DNA of 64,000 nucleotides. Source: Candidatus Gastranaerophilales bacterium. Lineage in GTDB: Bacteria; Cyanobacteriota; Vampirovibrionia; Gastranaerophilales; Gastranaerophilaceae. Position 1 is the first letter of the stretch. Each line of letters opens with the position of its first letter. Location of the stretch: contig CANQNW010000006.1 in the NCBI GenBank assembly GCA_947625305.1, forward strand, positions 1-64,000. The letters run 5' to 3'. Positions 9,110-18,043 of this stretch are shown one piece after another. Position numbers and translations under genes: made by a program. The notes under the pieces are model-generated. The model saw only the letters and a program-made list of their open reading frames with translations. It was not told the origin of the DNA and ran no database searches.

Positions 9110-10636
9110 TTAATCGTAAATTTTAAATATATACATAAATTCGTCAATATGTTTTTCGTATTTCAAATTTTGTTTTTTTAATAAATCTTCTATAAAATCA
9201 ACCTTTGGTATAAGCATATAGGAACGATGTTCGCAAATAAAATATATTATTTCTGATTTTTGTTTATTTTCTAGTATAGTTTCAATATAGTCTTCAATTT
9301 CAGGTAAAGTCGGCAATGTAAATATTCTAACTTTTAAATTCTTGTTTTTATAAAATAAATTTTTATAAAGTTGTACCATAATATCCATATCTGAGGAGGA
9401 TAATAAGATATTTCCTTCTTTATATTTATTAATCACTAATAAAGCATTATTTTTTATTATTGTTCTTTGTTTTATTGTGTAAAAATCATAATTTTTTATG
9501 TATAAATCAACAATATATTTTGTATAATCATTTGTTTGTATATTCTGAACAAATATAATTATAAAGAAAACAAATATGCCAAATACTCTTTTTAAAAAGT
9601 TATTTTTAAATAAATTTAAAAGATAATCAATAAATGATGAAATGTATATAATTACAATAGGAATAATATATAATATTATTCTTCCCAGAAAAGGGTAGAC
9701 TTTCATTATACTCGCAGATAAAGCTAAGCATATAATAAATAAAAATAAATATCTTAAATTATTTTTTTGTATATGAAAATTTAAAAACCCCAGTATACAA
9801 ATGGTTGTAATTAACCAAAAAACTCTGTAACCGCAGAAAACATAATGAAACAATTCATTAAATATAGTATAAAAAGAACTTAAGGACAAATTTATTAATC
9901 CTACTTCGTGATTAGCCCAATAATTTTTCATAAGAAGATATATATCGGTATCTATTAAATATAGATATAAACAGCACATAATAATACTAAGTAATATTAA
10001 TATTGATTTATAATTAAAAAGTTTTTCTTCAATGCTTTTAGCAAATACTGTTGCAGGAATTATAAACATTGCAGGAAATGAAAACAGTACCAGTAAAGCA
10101 GAAATTACGGAATAAATAATACTTTGTTTAATTGTAATTTCTTTCAAACTGAAATATTTATAACTCATTATCAATAAAATACATACCAATACATCCGATT
10201 CATACGGCTTAAAATTTGCAGAGAAAAATATTAAAGGAATATTTAATACAAATAAAATTAAACCGATAAGAATTGCTAATTTGTTTTTTAATATAATTTT
10301 TAATAAGATGAAAAAGGCAATTATGGAAAGAATTGAAATACAATAAGAAAATAATCTGAAAGTTATATATGAATAACCGAAAATATTTAGTATAACCTTT
10401 TGAATTACTCCCCATAAGGGCGGGATTTTTATACAATATTGAAAACTTTTGAAAAAACCGGATAAACCTGTATCAAAAAATTTAATACTTGTAAGTGCTT
10501 CATCATGGCTGAATGTCGTATTATTAATAAAAAAATGTGTTCTAATATAAATTCCCGTAAAAATAATAATTCCTGCAAATACAAAAAAAACTATATTTTT
10601 TATTAAATTCAATTTATTTTCTTTTATATGTTCCAT
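9110..10636 (-). CDS. Polytopic membrane protein, probable GT-C (GT39/GT83-like) glycosyltransferase
   Basis: A 508-aa integral membrane protein with about eleven predicted helices. After the first helix (IVFFVFAGIIIFTGIYIRTHF) the first extracytoplasmic loop carries FSHDEALTS. An acidic D-E pair at this place is the usual catalytic or metal-binding site of PMT/ArnT-type GT-C enzymes that use polyprenyl-phosphate sugars. The C-terminal 130 residues after the last helix are soluble. Substrate and acceptor cannot be told. It is divergent from the oligopeptide-binding protein gene at 10725 with 88 nt between them. Confidence 0.75.
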   Translation of the reverse strand: MEHIKENKLNLIKNIVFFVFAGIIIFTGIYIRTHFFINNTTFSHDEALTSIKFFDTGLSGFFKSFQYCIKIPPLWGVIQKVILNIFGYSYITFRLFSYCISILSIIAFFILLKIILKNKLAILIGLILFVLNIPLIFFSANFKPYESDVLVCILLIMSYKYFSLKEITIKQSIIYSVISALLVLFSFPAMFIIPATVFAKSIEEKLFNYKSILILLSIIMCCLYLYLIDTDIYLLMKNYWANHEVGLINLSLSSFYTIFNELFHYVFCGYRVFWLITTICILGFLNFHIQKNNLRYLFLFIICLALSASIMKVYPFLGRIILYIIPIVIIYISSFIDYLLNLFKNNFLKRVFGIFVFFIIIFVQNIQTNDYTKYIVDLYIKNYDFYTIKQRTIIKNNALLVINKYKEGNILLSSSDMDIMVQLYKNLFYKNKNLKVRIFTLPTLPEIEDYIETILENKQKSEIIYFICEHRSYMLIPKVDFIEDLLKKQNLKYEKHIDEFMYIFKIYD

Positions 10637-10724
10637 AAGATTTACCTTTTACATTTATCATTATATAAGAAAATAAGCTGTTGACTAATTACTATTTTTT
10701 TATATTCTGTGATAATCTTAAATT

Positions 10725-12575
10725 ATGAAAAAATACGGAAAATTAATTTTCATAATAATTATATTGTCATTGATACTAGTTTCTTGTTTCCGGATAGATA
10801 ACGGTACAAAAGAAACAGCTTTTGAAATCTCCGAAAGAAATAAAACAGAAACGGAAAAAATAGATTACAAAGCACCATCTACCGAATTTTTTAATGATGT
10901 TGAATATAAAATGTCTCGTTCAAAAGTTGGAAAATACGGAGGACAGATTGTTGTATCTACGATAGGAGAAGGCCCTAAAACATTTAATCCGTGGGTATCA
11001 AAAGATGCTACTTCATCAGAAATTGCCGACTTAATGTATGATTCCCTTCTTTCTACTGACCCCGTTACCGGTCAGGTTATTCCTAATATGGCAAAAGAAT
11101 TTAAAGTATCTGAAGACCAAAAAACATATACCATTACTTTAAGAAAAGGTTTAAAGTGGACAGACGGCAGAGAAATTACATCAGATGATGTTGTATTTAC
11201 CTGGAATGATATTATTTTAGCGGGATTTGGAAATACTTCTTTAAGAGATTCCGTTTTAATTGACGGTGAATATCCTATCGTGAAAAAAATCGATAAATAT
11301 ACAACCGAATTTAAAATAAAAAGACCCTTCTCTCCGTTCTTAAGGTTTGTAGGAACACAAATTGCACCTAAGCATGTTTTTGCTCCCGTTATAAAAAAAG
11401 GCTTAAGGTATTTTGATTCTTACCTTTCAACGACGGTAAAACCTAAAGATATTGTATCTTCAGGTGCTTTTATGCTCGAGGAATACGTTCCTGCTCAAAG
11501 AGTAGTACTCAAGCGAAACCCTAATTATTATGTTGCTGATGAAAATCATAATTTACTGCCTTATATAGATAAATATGTAATTTTAATAGTGGGTGACCTG
11601 AATAATGAAATGTTGAAATTTGAATCGGGCGAACTTGATGTTATTAACGTACGAGGTAAGGATTTACCAAGATTTAAATTAAAAGAAAAAAAATCTGATT
11701 TTAAACTTTATAACCTCGGGCCTGCTACAAGTACTATGTTTATTGCATTTAATCTTAATACAAGAAAAAATAAAGAAGGCAAATATTATGTAAATCCTAT
11801 AAAACAAAAATGGTTTAATGATATTAATTTCAGAACGGCTGTAGATTATGCAATTGACAGAACCGCAATGGTGAATAATGTTGTAAACGGTGTGGCGCAG
11901 CCTCTTTATACAGCTGAATCACTTTCATCTATATACTTAAATGAAAAACTTGCAGCAGGACATGAAAAAAATATTGAATATTCAAAAGAACTTCTTGAAA
12001 AATCGGGATTTTATACGGATGAACAGGGTATTCTTCACGATAAAGACGGGAATACCGTTGAATTCGATTTATATACAAATGCCGGTCAGACTGAACGTGA
12101 AGCCTGCGGAGTTATGATAAAAGAAGATTTAGCACTGCTTGGAATGAAAGTTAATTTTAAACCGATAGAATTTAATTCACTTGTAAGCAAAATGATGTCA
12201 ACCTCCGATTGGGATATGGTGCTTATGGGGCTGACAGGAAATCCTTTAGAACCTCACAGCGGGCAAAATGTCTGGAATTCAAGAGGGCATTTGCATCTTT
12301 TTAATATGAGATTTCCTGATGAAAAAGATAATTCCCTTCTTGACTGGGAAAAACAGCTAGATGATATTATAGACCAAGGTGCTTTGGAACTTGATTATAA
12401 TAAACGTAAAGCCATATATGATAAGTATCAGCAGATAATATATGATGAGAAACCTTTTATTTATTTGTATTCCCCGCTAACGATAACTGCGGTAAGAAAT
12501 AAAATAAAAAACTTGTATCCGACACCACTGGGCGGAACACTGCATAATCTTTATGAATTATATATAGATGAATGA
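10725..12575 (+). CDS. Oligopeptide/nickel-type ABC transporter substrate-binding lipoprotein (SBP_bac_5)
   Basis: A 616-aa cluster C solute-binding protein. The N-terminus is a lipoprotein signal (hydrophobic stretch then LVSC; Cys about 21). The family signature is present: GPKTFNPW, LMYDSLLSTDPVTGQVIPNMA, FTLRKGLKW-like TITLRKGLKWTDGREITSDD, and an IDRTAMVNNVVNG segment. Such proteins deliver peptides or similar solutes to an ABC permease from the outer face of the membrane. No permease or ATPase gene is adjacent, so it is an orphan receptor here. Its 3' end overlaps the next gene by 8 nt (ATGAATGA), indicating coupling. Confidence 0.92.
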   Translation: MKKYGKLIFIIIILSLILVSCFRIDNGTKETAFEISERNKTETEKIDYKAPSTEFFNDVEYKMSRSKVGKYGGQIVVSTIGEGPKTFNPWVSKDATSSEIADLMYDSLLSTDPVTGQVIPNMAKEFKVSEDQKTYTITLRKGLKWTDGREITSDDVVFTWNDIILAGFGNTSLRDSVLIDGEYPIVKKIDKYTTEFKIKRPFSPFLRFVGTQIAPKHVFAPVIKKGLRYFDSYLSTTVKPKDIVSSGAFMLEEYVPAQRVVLKRNPNYYVADENHNLLPYIDKYVILIVGDLNNEMLKFESGELDVINVRGKDLPRFKLKEKKSDFKLYNLGPATSTMFIAFNLNTRKNKEGKYYVNPIKQKWFNDINFRTAVDYAIDRTAMVNNVVNGVAQPLYTAESLSSIYLNEKLAAGHEKNIEYSKELLEKSGFYTDEQGILHDKDGNTVEFDLYTNAGQTEREACGVMIKEDLALLGMKVNFKPIEFNSLVSKMMSTSDWDMVLMGLTGNPLEPHSGQNVWNSRGHLHLFNMRFPDEKDNSLLDWEKQLDDIIDQGALELDYNKRKAIYDKYQQIIYDEKPFIYLYSPLTITAVRNKIKNLYPTPLGGTLHNLYELYIDE

Positions 12576-13374
12576 TTATAAATTAATAAAATTAAATACT
12601 GCAAGAAATTGCCTCAGATACATTATAAGAGCATTTAATACAGAAGAAATATATCTGCCCTATTATCTTTGTCCTGCTGTCCGAAGTGCCGTATTTAAAG
12701 AAAAATGTAAAATTAATTATTATCATATAGATGAAAATTTTAGACCTGCCATAGAATTTCCTTTAAATTCATACATTCTTTATCCTGATTATTTCGGGGT
12801 ATGTTCTGATATTGTTGATGTTTTGAGCAAAAAATATAAAAATCTTATTGTTGATAATGCTCATTCATTCTATTCCAAGCCAAAGGGTATAGCCTCTTTT
12901 AATTCTTTAAGAAAATTTTTTCCTTCTCTTATAGATGGTGCTTTCCTTTATACAACCAAAACTCTTAATACTCAAATTCCTATGGAGGAATCTTCGTATA
13001 CCCCTCATATACTTTCATTTGAAGAATTTTGTAAAAATGAAAACAGATTAGATAATCAGGAAATTAAACTAATTTCCGAAAGTACATATAACGGGTTTTT
13101 AACCGTTGATATTGAAAAAGAAAAGAAATATCGCCTGGAAAAATTTGAATTTTTACATAAAAAATACGGTAATTCTAACTGTTTAAATATAAAAATTAAT
13201 GATAACACAGCACCTTTTGGCTATCCGTATTTGTTAAAATCCATAGAAGATGCTGATAATACGGTTAAAAAACTAAAGTCGGAGGGTGTAAACGTATACA
13301 GGTATTGGAACAATCTCCCCGATAATTATGAAGAAAAAATATTTTATAATTCTCTTGTTGTAATTACGATATAA
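12568..13374 (+). CDS. DegT/DnrJ/EryC1-like PLP aminotransferase family protein, short form
   Basis: A 268-aa protein with features of sugar-aminotransferase-fold enzymes. It has YILYPDYFGVC, then VDNAHSFYSKP with Asp96 in the place that contacts the pyridine nitrogen, and FNSLRKFFPSLIDGA with Lys116 where the PLP Schiff-base lysine of DegT-like proteins is expected. It is shorter than the usual 370-400 aa, mainly at the C-terminus, so activity is uncertain. It is translationally coupled to the solute-binding lipoprotein upstream (8-nt overlap) and converges with the gene at 13364 (11-nt overlap). Confidence 0.65.
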   Translation: MNDYKLIKLNTARNCLRYIIRAFNTEEIYLPYYLCPAVRSAVFKEKCKINYYHIDENFRPAIEFPLNSYILYPDYFGVCSDIVDVLSKKYKNLIVDNAHSFYSKPKGIASFNSLRKFFPSLIDGAFLYTTKTLNTQIPMEESSYTPHILSFEEFCKNENRLDNQEIKLISESTYNGFLTVDIEKEKKYRLEKFEFLHKKYGNSNCLNIKINDNTAPFGYPYLLKSIEDADNTVKKLKSEGVNVYRYWNNLPDNYEEKIFYNSLVVITI

Positions 13375-15028
13375 ATTCTTCAAAAGTTTTAGAATATACT
13401 TTCGGCGGATTTATATAATCATCAGAGGTTAAAGAGTTATCTTTAAATAATTTTTCATCTTGTATATCATTAATTGAAAGCATTGCTGCTATTTTTTCGG
13501 ATAATTTCTGCTGTTTAACAAGTTTTGCCTCAATATATGCAGCGGGAATAAATGCAATAACGGCTCCAATCCCCGTCATAATTTTGTACAGTTTTCTGTT
13601 CGCCAGTTTTTTGCCGAGGCTGTGTCCCAGCTTTCCGCCAATAGCCGTTGCTATAATATCAATTGGGCCGAGAATTGTTTCCGAAAGAGATTTAATCCCG
13701 ACAGATTGTTCATAAACTCGTTCACGGTGTTTATTTATTACTTTTTCGGTGTTTTTTTGAAACTGTTTTGCCTCATTTAATTGAGCGGGAGTTAAATTTA
13801 TTTCTTTTTTTGCCTCCATTCTTGCTTTGATTTTCGGCATTTCGGTTTGAGTGAACTTTTCGTATTCTTTTAAATCTTTATAAACCGTCTTTAAAAATTC
13901 AATCGGTGTTTGTTTTTTCTCATCATTGGATTGCTTGTATTTTTCGGGATGTTCCATAAATGTTTTTAAATGTTTATATTTAGTTGCACATATAACTTTA
14001 TTTTCAAGGTTAGATATATTTTTGTTTAATATAAAATAAGTTAAAAGCGGAACACCCAATTTAACCAATAATTTAAGTGTATTATTTTTTATTTTTAAGA
14101 CTTCTGTTAATTTATCGGTAAGCAGATACTCTAAAAAACCGCCCGTAAATAAAGACGAATAAGAAATATTTGAAATTGTTTCAACTTTTCTTAAATCTTC
14201 AAGCACGTCATGTTCCACATTCTTTAAAAGATTGGTAAAAAACTGTTTTTCTAAATTTGCTTTTTTCTGCTGATTTGGAGATAAAGGCTTATTATCAGGT
14301 TCTATATCTTTAAAATATTGATTTTTTTCTTTTTGAAAGGCTTTGTAATTTTTTTTGTATTCTTTAACTGAATCTAGAGATGATTTTATATTAACTCTTT
14401 CGGTTAATTTATCTACGGCAGATTTTGATTTTTCTTCATACTGCACAATTGAATTAATTTGTTCCTCCTGCTCAGGGGTATGAATTGCATATAATTTAGG
14501 ATTGTTAATAATGTTTTTAGTTCCGTCATAACTTGCTTTTCGGATTAGTCCGAGTTGAGATTTAAGTGAGTTTTTTATACCTGCGGCAAATATAATTCCT
14601 GAAAATATTGCAGATATTGCAGTTACAACTTTAGGCATTTTTAAAGAGAGTTTCCCTATATTAATTTTAGAACAGCGGTATTTTTCAAGAAATATTCCCA
14701 GCTTAAATAATGGTTTTTTAGTTGAATAAATTAAATAAGGCGAAATCTTTGTAACTGCAGTGGGTAATGAAGTTAAAAGCCCTAAAATTGACATTAATTC
14801 AATATTGTATGTTTGAAAAAAAGTTTCTGAATCCTCGGCTTTTTCATGTTCGTAACTGTCCAAAACTAAAAGAGGTTCAGCAATTACTTTTGCTTTTTGT
14901 TTAAAATTATTTATTTCTTCAGGGGTTAAAGAAGTATTATTTTTTATGTTTTTGTTCCGCTCATTAAAGCGGTTATAATCATCAATATGTTTTCTGTATT
15001 CTGTATAAAAAGAAAAAATATCGTTCAT
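13364..15028 (-). CDS. Membrane-associated protein with coiled coils, unknown
   Basis: A 554-aa protein with no family I recognise. It has at least three hydrophobic segments: about 75-95 (LLTSLPTAVTKISPYLIYS), 130-150 (VTAISAIFSGIIFAAGI) and 320-335 (LLVKLGVPLLTYFIL). A Gly/Ala-rich pair lies near 455-505 (DIIATAIGGKLGHSLGKKLA, then IGAVIAFIPAAYIEAKL). Charged Lys/Glu-rich helical stretches lie between them. There is no signal peptide. The paired Gly-rich amphipathic segments resemble membrane-inserting proteins, but this is only an impression. It converges with the DegT-like gene. Confidence 0.7.
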   Translation of the reverse strand: MNDIFSFYTEYRKHIDDYNRFNERNKNIKNNTSLTPEEINNFKQKAKVIAEPLLVLDSYEHEKAEDSETFFQTYNIELMSILGLLTSLPTAVTKISPYLIYSTKKPLFKLGIFLEKYRCSKINIGKLSLKMPKVVTAISAIFSGIIFAAGIKNSLKSQLGLIRKASYDGTKNIINNPKLYAIHTPEQEEQINSIVQYEEKSKSAVDKLTERVNIKSSLDSVKEYKKNYKAFQKEKNQYFKDIEPDNKPLSPNQQKKANLEKQFFTNLLKNVEHDVLEDLRKVETISNISYSSLFTGGFLEYLLTDKLTEVLKIKNNTLKLLVKLGVPLLTYFILNKNISNLENKVICATKYKHLKTFMEHPEKYKQSNDEKKQTPIEFLKTVYKDLKEYEKFTQTEMPKIKARMEAKKEINLTPAQLNEAKQFQKNTEKVINKHRERVYEQSVGIKSLSETILGPIDIIATAIGGKLGHSLGKKLANRKLYKIMTGIGAVIAFIPAAYIEAKLVKQQKLSEKIAAMLSINDIQDEKLFKDNSLTSDDYINPPKVYSKTFEEFIS

Positions 15029-15172
15029 TTAAACATAAAATACCTTTATTTCCATTTGCATAAAGTTTAAAATACTTTAAAGTTGTTACTTTTTCTATAG
15101 TATATTTATATAATTTTACAAAATAAAATTATTTTTCTTGTAAAATAATTATGACAAGAGAGGGGATATTAA

Positions 15173-16168
15173 ATGTCATTAAATTCATACTTAGGAATAG
15201 ATGTAGGCTCTGTTACTACCAAAGCTGCAATTGTCGATGAAAACGGTCAGTTTATAGACGGTTTTATGACAAGAACATCAGGTAAACCTGTAGCTGCGGT
15301 TCAAACATCACTTAGAAATTTAATGGTTCAGGCAAAAGAAGAATATAATATTTTAGGTGTAGGCACAACAGGCTCAGGAAGGAATTTGGCAGGTGCTTTA
15401 GTCGGGGCTGATGTTGTAAAAAACGAAATAACAGCCCATGCCGTTGCTGCAAGTACATATGTCCCCGGAGTTCAAACAATCCTTGAAATAGGCGGACAAG
15501 ACAGTAAAATTATTATTTTAAGAGACGGAATTGTTACGGATTTTGCAATGAATACCGTGTGTGCGGCAGGGACGGGAAGCTTTTTAGACCAGCAGGCTTC
15601 AAGATTAAATGTTCCTATTCAAGATTTTGGTGCAATTGCATTAAAATCAAAATCTCCCGCAAGGATTGCGGGCAGATGCGGTGTTTTTGCCGAAAGTGAT
15701 TTAATACATAAACAGCAATTGGGCTATCCTGTAGAAGATTTATTATACGGGCTTTGTCAGGCATTAGTCAGAAATTATTTAAGCAATCTTGCACTTGGTA
15801 AAGAGATCCTTCCGACAGTTACTTTTCAAGGCGGAGTTGCAACTAATATAGGCATGGTAAAAGCTTTTGAAGAGGCACTTAATACAAAAATCGTTGTGCC
15901 CGATAATCATCAGACAATGGGTGCTATTGGTGCAGCACTTTTAGCTATGGAAAATCATCAATTTAACCAAAAACCGACTACATTTAAAGGCTTTTGTGTC
16001 GGAGATATGGAATTTAATTCATATACAAATCAATGCAGTGGCTGTTCCAATAACTGTGAAATTATAACAATTATTGAAGGTGAAGTTACCTCAAGAGAAT
16101 TAAATAATAAATCCGATAAAATAATTGCCCGATGGGGCGGAACGTGCGGCAGATGGGATATAGGATAG
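15173..16168 (+). CDS. BadF/BadG/BcrA/BcrD-type ATPase (2-hydroxyacyl-CoA dehydratase activator-like)
   Basis: A 331-aa ASKHA-fold ATPase. The phosphate loops are clear: YLGIDVGSVTTKAAIVDENG at the N-terminus and GVGTTGSGRNLAGAL. The activator signature follows in EIGGQDSKII and NTVCAAGTGSFLDQQASRL, and the helix-cluster-helix region has CGVFAESDLIHKQQLG with bridging cysteines for a [4Fe-4S] cluster. After the ATPase domain a Cys motif (CSGCSNNCEI) appears and the protein ends soon after. In the very long multi-domain activases this motif is followed by hundreds more residues, so this may be a shortened form. No dehydratase subunits are nearby. Ribosome site AGAGGGGA. Confidence 0.87.
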   Translation: MSLNSYLGIDVGSVTTKAAIVDENGQFIDGFMTRTSGKPVAAVQTSLRNLMVQAKEEYNILGVGTTGSGRNLAGALVGADVVKNEITAHAVAASTYVPGVQTILEIGGQDSKIIILRDGIVTDFAMNTVCAAGTGSFLDQQASRLNVPIQDFGAIALKSKSPARIAGRCGVFAESDLIHKQQLGYPVEDLLYGLCQALVRNYLSNLALGKEILPTVTFQGGVATNIGMVKAFEEALNTKIVVPDNHQTMGAIGAALLAMENHQFNQKPTTFKGFCVGDMEFNSYTNQCSGCSNNCEIITIIEGEVTSRELNNKSDKIIARWGGTCGRWDIG

Positions 16169-16261
16169 CTTTTGTAAATTTTTGTAAAATTTATACATAT
16201 ACTCCTTAAGATTTTTGTAAAATATGTCGACATTTATTAATACAAAAATATATAAGGAGCA

Positions 16262-16969
16262 ATGAAAAAAATGGGCTTAGCAGCATCTCAGGGAAGATAT
16301 TTATGTTTGACGGCAAGAATGAGCGACCTGATTAATGAAGGTCAGCAAATATCGTATTCAAGGTTAATGCTTGCAACGGAATCACAAGAAATTGCGGAAA
16401 AGTATAATAAAGCAATGGCAAATTCTGTTATGGAAGCACAAATATACGATGAAAACGGAAATCCGAAGTCTGTAAGACTGACTTACGATGCAATAACTAA
16501 CAAAGATTTGACTAAAGGTCTTGGGATGAGGATTGTAGATGCAGACGGACATATAGTTGTTCCTCAAAATGCAACACAAGAATTAAAAGAATCTTTAAAA
16601 AACAAAGATGAAGATGAAACTTTCGTATATGATGAAAGTACTGATGATGCCGAATATATTCAGGAAATGATTTTAACAGGACAATGGTTCTTAGAACAAA
16701 ATACAGGTTCTGAAGAGAATGCCAAGTGGGAAAAACTGCAAAGCTGGCAAGGTTCAAGTCAGGTATCCGAAAGAAACTATACGGAAGATGATGCGGCAGC
16801 CGAGGCTGAGTATGAAAAGGATATGAAAGCACTTCAGAAAAAAGATAAAATGCTTGAAATGAGACTTGAACAAATTCAAACTGAAGAAAATGCAATTGAA
16901 ACAGAAATTGATTCCGTTAAACAAGTTATATCCGATAATATAGATAATTCATTTAAGACATTTGCTTAA
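16262..16969 (+). CDS. Small protein with N-terminal conserved helix and C-terminal coiled coil, unknown
   Basis: A 235-aa soluble protein. It starts MGLAASQGRYLCLTARMSDL from the second Met, followed by INEGQQISYSRLMLATES. From memory, similar MGxxASQxRxLxLTAR N-termini recur in proteins of gut Melainabacteria; I cannot verify this here. The middle is acidic and the last 55 residues form an evident coiled coil (ALQKKDKMLEMRLEQIQTEE). Function unknown; a structural or filament-associated role is possible. A strong ribosome site (AAGGAGC) precedes it. Its 3' end overlaps the convergent asparaginase gene by 21 nt. Confidence 0.72.
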   Translation: MKKMGLAASQGRYLCLTARMSDLINEGQQISYSRLMLATESQEIAEKYNKAMANSVMEAQIYDENGNPKSVRLTYDAITNKDLTKGLGMRIVDADGHIVVPQNATQELKESLKNKDEDETFVYDESTDDAEYIQEMILTGQWFLEQNTGSEENAKWEKLQSWQGSSQVSERNYTEDDAAAEAEYEKDMKALQKKDKMLEMRLEQIQTEENAIETEIDSVKQVISDNIDNSFKTFA

Positions 16970-17953
16970 ATTAAAACAAGGTTTTATCCTGCCTAAAGTT
17001 TCGCCGTCTTGCGATTTTATTTCGGCAGGATAAATTTGTTTTAATTTTTTAATATTTTCTTTTGTGACCCAATTCATCTGTTCAAGAGCATTTATAACAG
17101 TGTGTGCTCTTGCCTCCATACTTGAATCTGCTATTTTAACAATGATAACTTCTTCTTTTATAATGTTTACGACTACACAAAGTCCTTCAGCGCCCACTTT
17201 GGCAATCAGATTTTCACTGTTTGCAATTATATCGCTGTCAAGTCTGTCTTTTCCGCCGATTAGGTAAGGATAGTTTAAAAACGCATCTTTTATTTTTTCA
17301 TATTTTTTATTAAGAAATAAATTTAAAAAACCAAGTCCCAAGTTAAATAATGGTGTAGCAATTACAGGCAGACCGCATCCGTCTTTACTTATGATTATGT
17401 CATCTTTTTTTATTTCGCATAATTCGCATACTTTTTTGATTATATAATCACTTAAAGGGTGAGAGAGGTCTTTATAATTTGCCGTGTTAAAATTTAATTC
17501 TTTGCATATCGCAAGCATGGCAGAGTGTTTGCCTGAACAGTTATTATGAATTCTATCAGGATTTATATTCTCTTTTATTAATCTTTTTTGTTCGTTTTTA
17601 CTTAAAGGTTCTTCAGCGTGGCATAATAAATCCTTCTCGCTTAATCCGATTTTATTTAAAACTGATATGATTTTTTCCTGATGTATTAACTCTCCCGTAT
17701 GCGAAGCACAGCAAAGCGCAATTTCTTCAAGAGTTAATTTTAATTTAATATCCAATCCCAAATCTATTAACGGTGAAACTTGCATTGGTTTCATACAGGA
17801 TCGATGATAAAATTTGTAATTATTGTCTTCTCCGATTTTATTAATTATCCCGTTTTTATTTATATGAATAATTATCCCGCAGTGTTCCCGCTGAACAAGA
17901 CCGTTTCTGATATATTCAATAAGTTTATTGTATTTAGGCTCTTGTATAATCAT
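16949..17953 (-). CDS. Asparaginase II-family protein
   Basis: A 334-aa protein of the AnsII family (distinct from type I/II bacterial asparaginases). Signatures include RSCMKPMQVSPLIDLGL, CCASHTGELIHQEKI, NNCSGKHSAMLAICKEL, DGCGLPVIATPLFNLGLGF and GGKDRLDSDII, covering almost the whole length. The expected reaction is hydrolysis of L-asparagine to aspartate and ammonia in the cytoplasm. The start at 17953 has no good ribosome site. It lies convergent to the coiled-coil protein gene and divergent from the gene at 18044. Confidence 0.88.
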   Translation of the reverse strand: MIIQEPKYNKLIEYIRNGLVQREHCGIIIHINKNGIINKIGEDNNYKFYHRSCMKPMQVSPLIDLGLDIKLKLTLEEIALCCASHTGELIHQEKIISVLNKIGLSEKDLLCHAEEPLSKNEQKRLIKENINPDRIHNNCSGKHSAMLAICKELNFNTANYKDLSHPLSDYIIKKVCELCEIKKDDIIISKDGCGLPVIATPLFNLGLGFLNLFLNKKYEKIKDAFLNYPYLIGGKDRLDSDIIANSENLIAKVGAEGLCVVVNIIKEEVIIVKIADSSMEARAHTVINALEQMNWVTKENIKKLKQIYPAEIKSQDGETLGRIKPCFNLSKCLK

Positions 17954-17993
17954 ATTAATATTTTACTTCAAAAATATCTATAATTTGGATGAT

Positions 17994-18021
17994 TTGTATT
18001 AAATATAATATGTAGTATAAT
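17994..18021 (+). promoter_or_regulatory. Probable sigma-70 type promoter of the HerA-like gene
   Basis: TTGTAT (17994-17999), a 16-nt spacer and a perfect TATAAT (18016-18021). Transcription would begin near 18028, about 16 nt before the ATG at 18044, leaving just room for the ribosome site (GAGAGG). Confidence 0.6.
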
Positions 18022-18043
18022 TAAATCAACTGAGAGGTATAGG

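Noticed and set aside
16169-16261. Repeated TTTTTGTAAAAT strings before the coiled-coil protein gene
   Set aside because: Similar strings are frequent in intergenic AT-rich DNA here and do not form a promoter with proper spacing.
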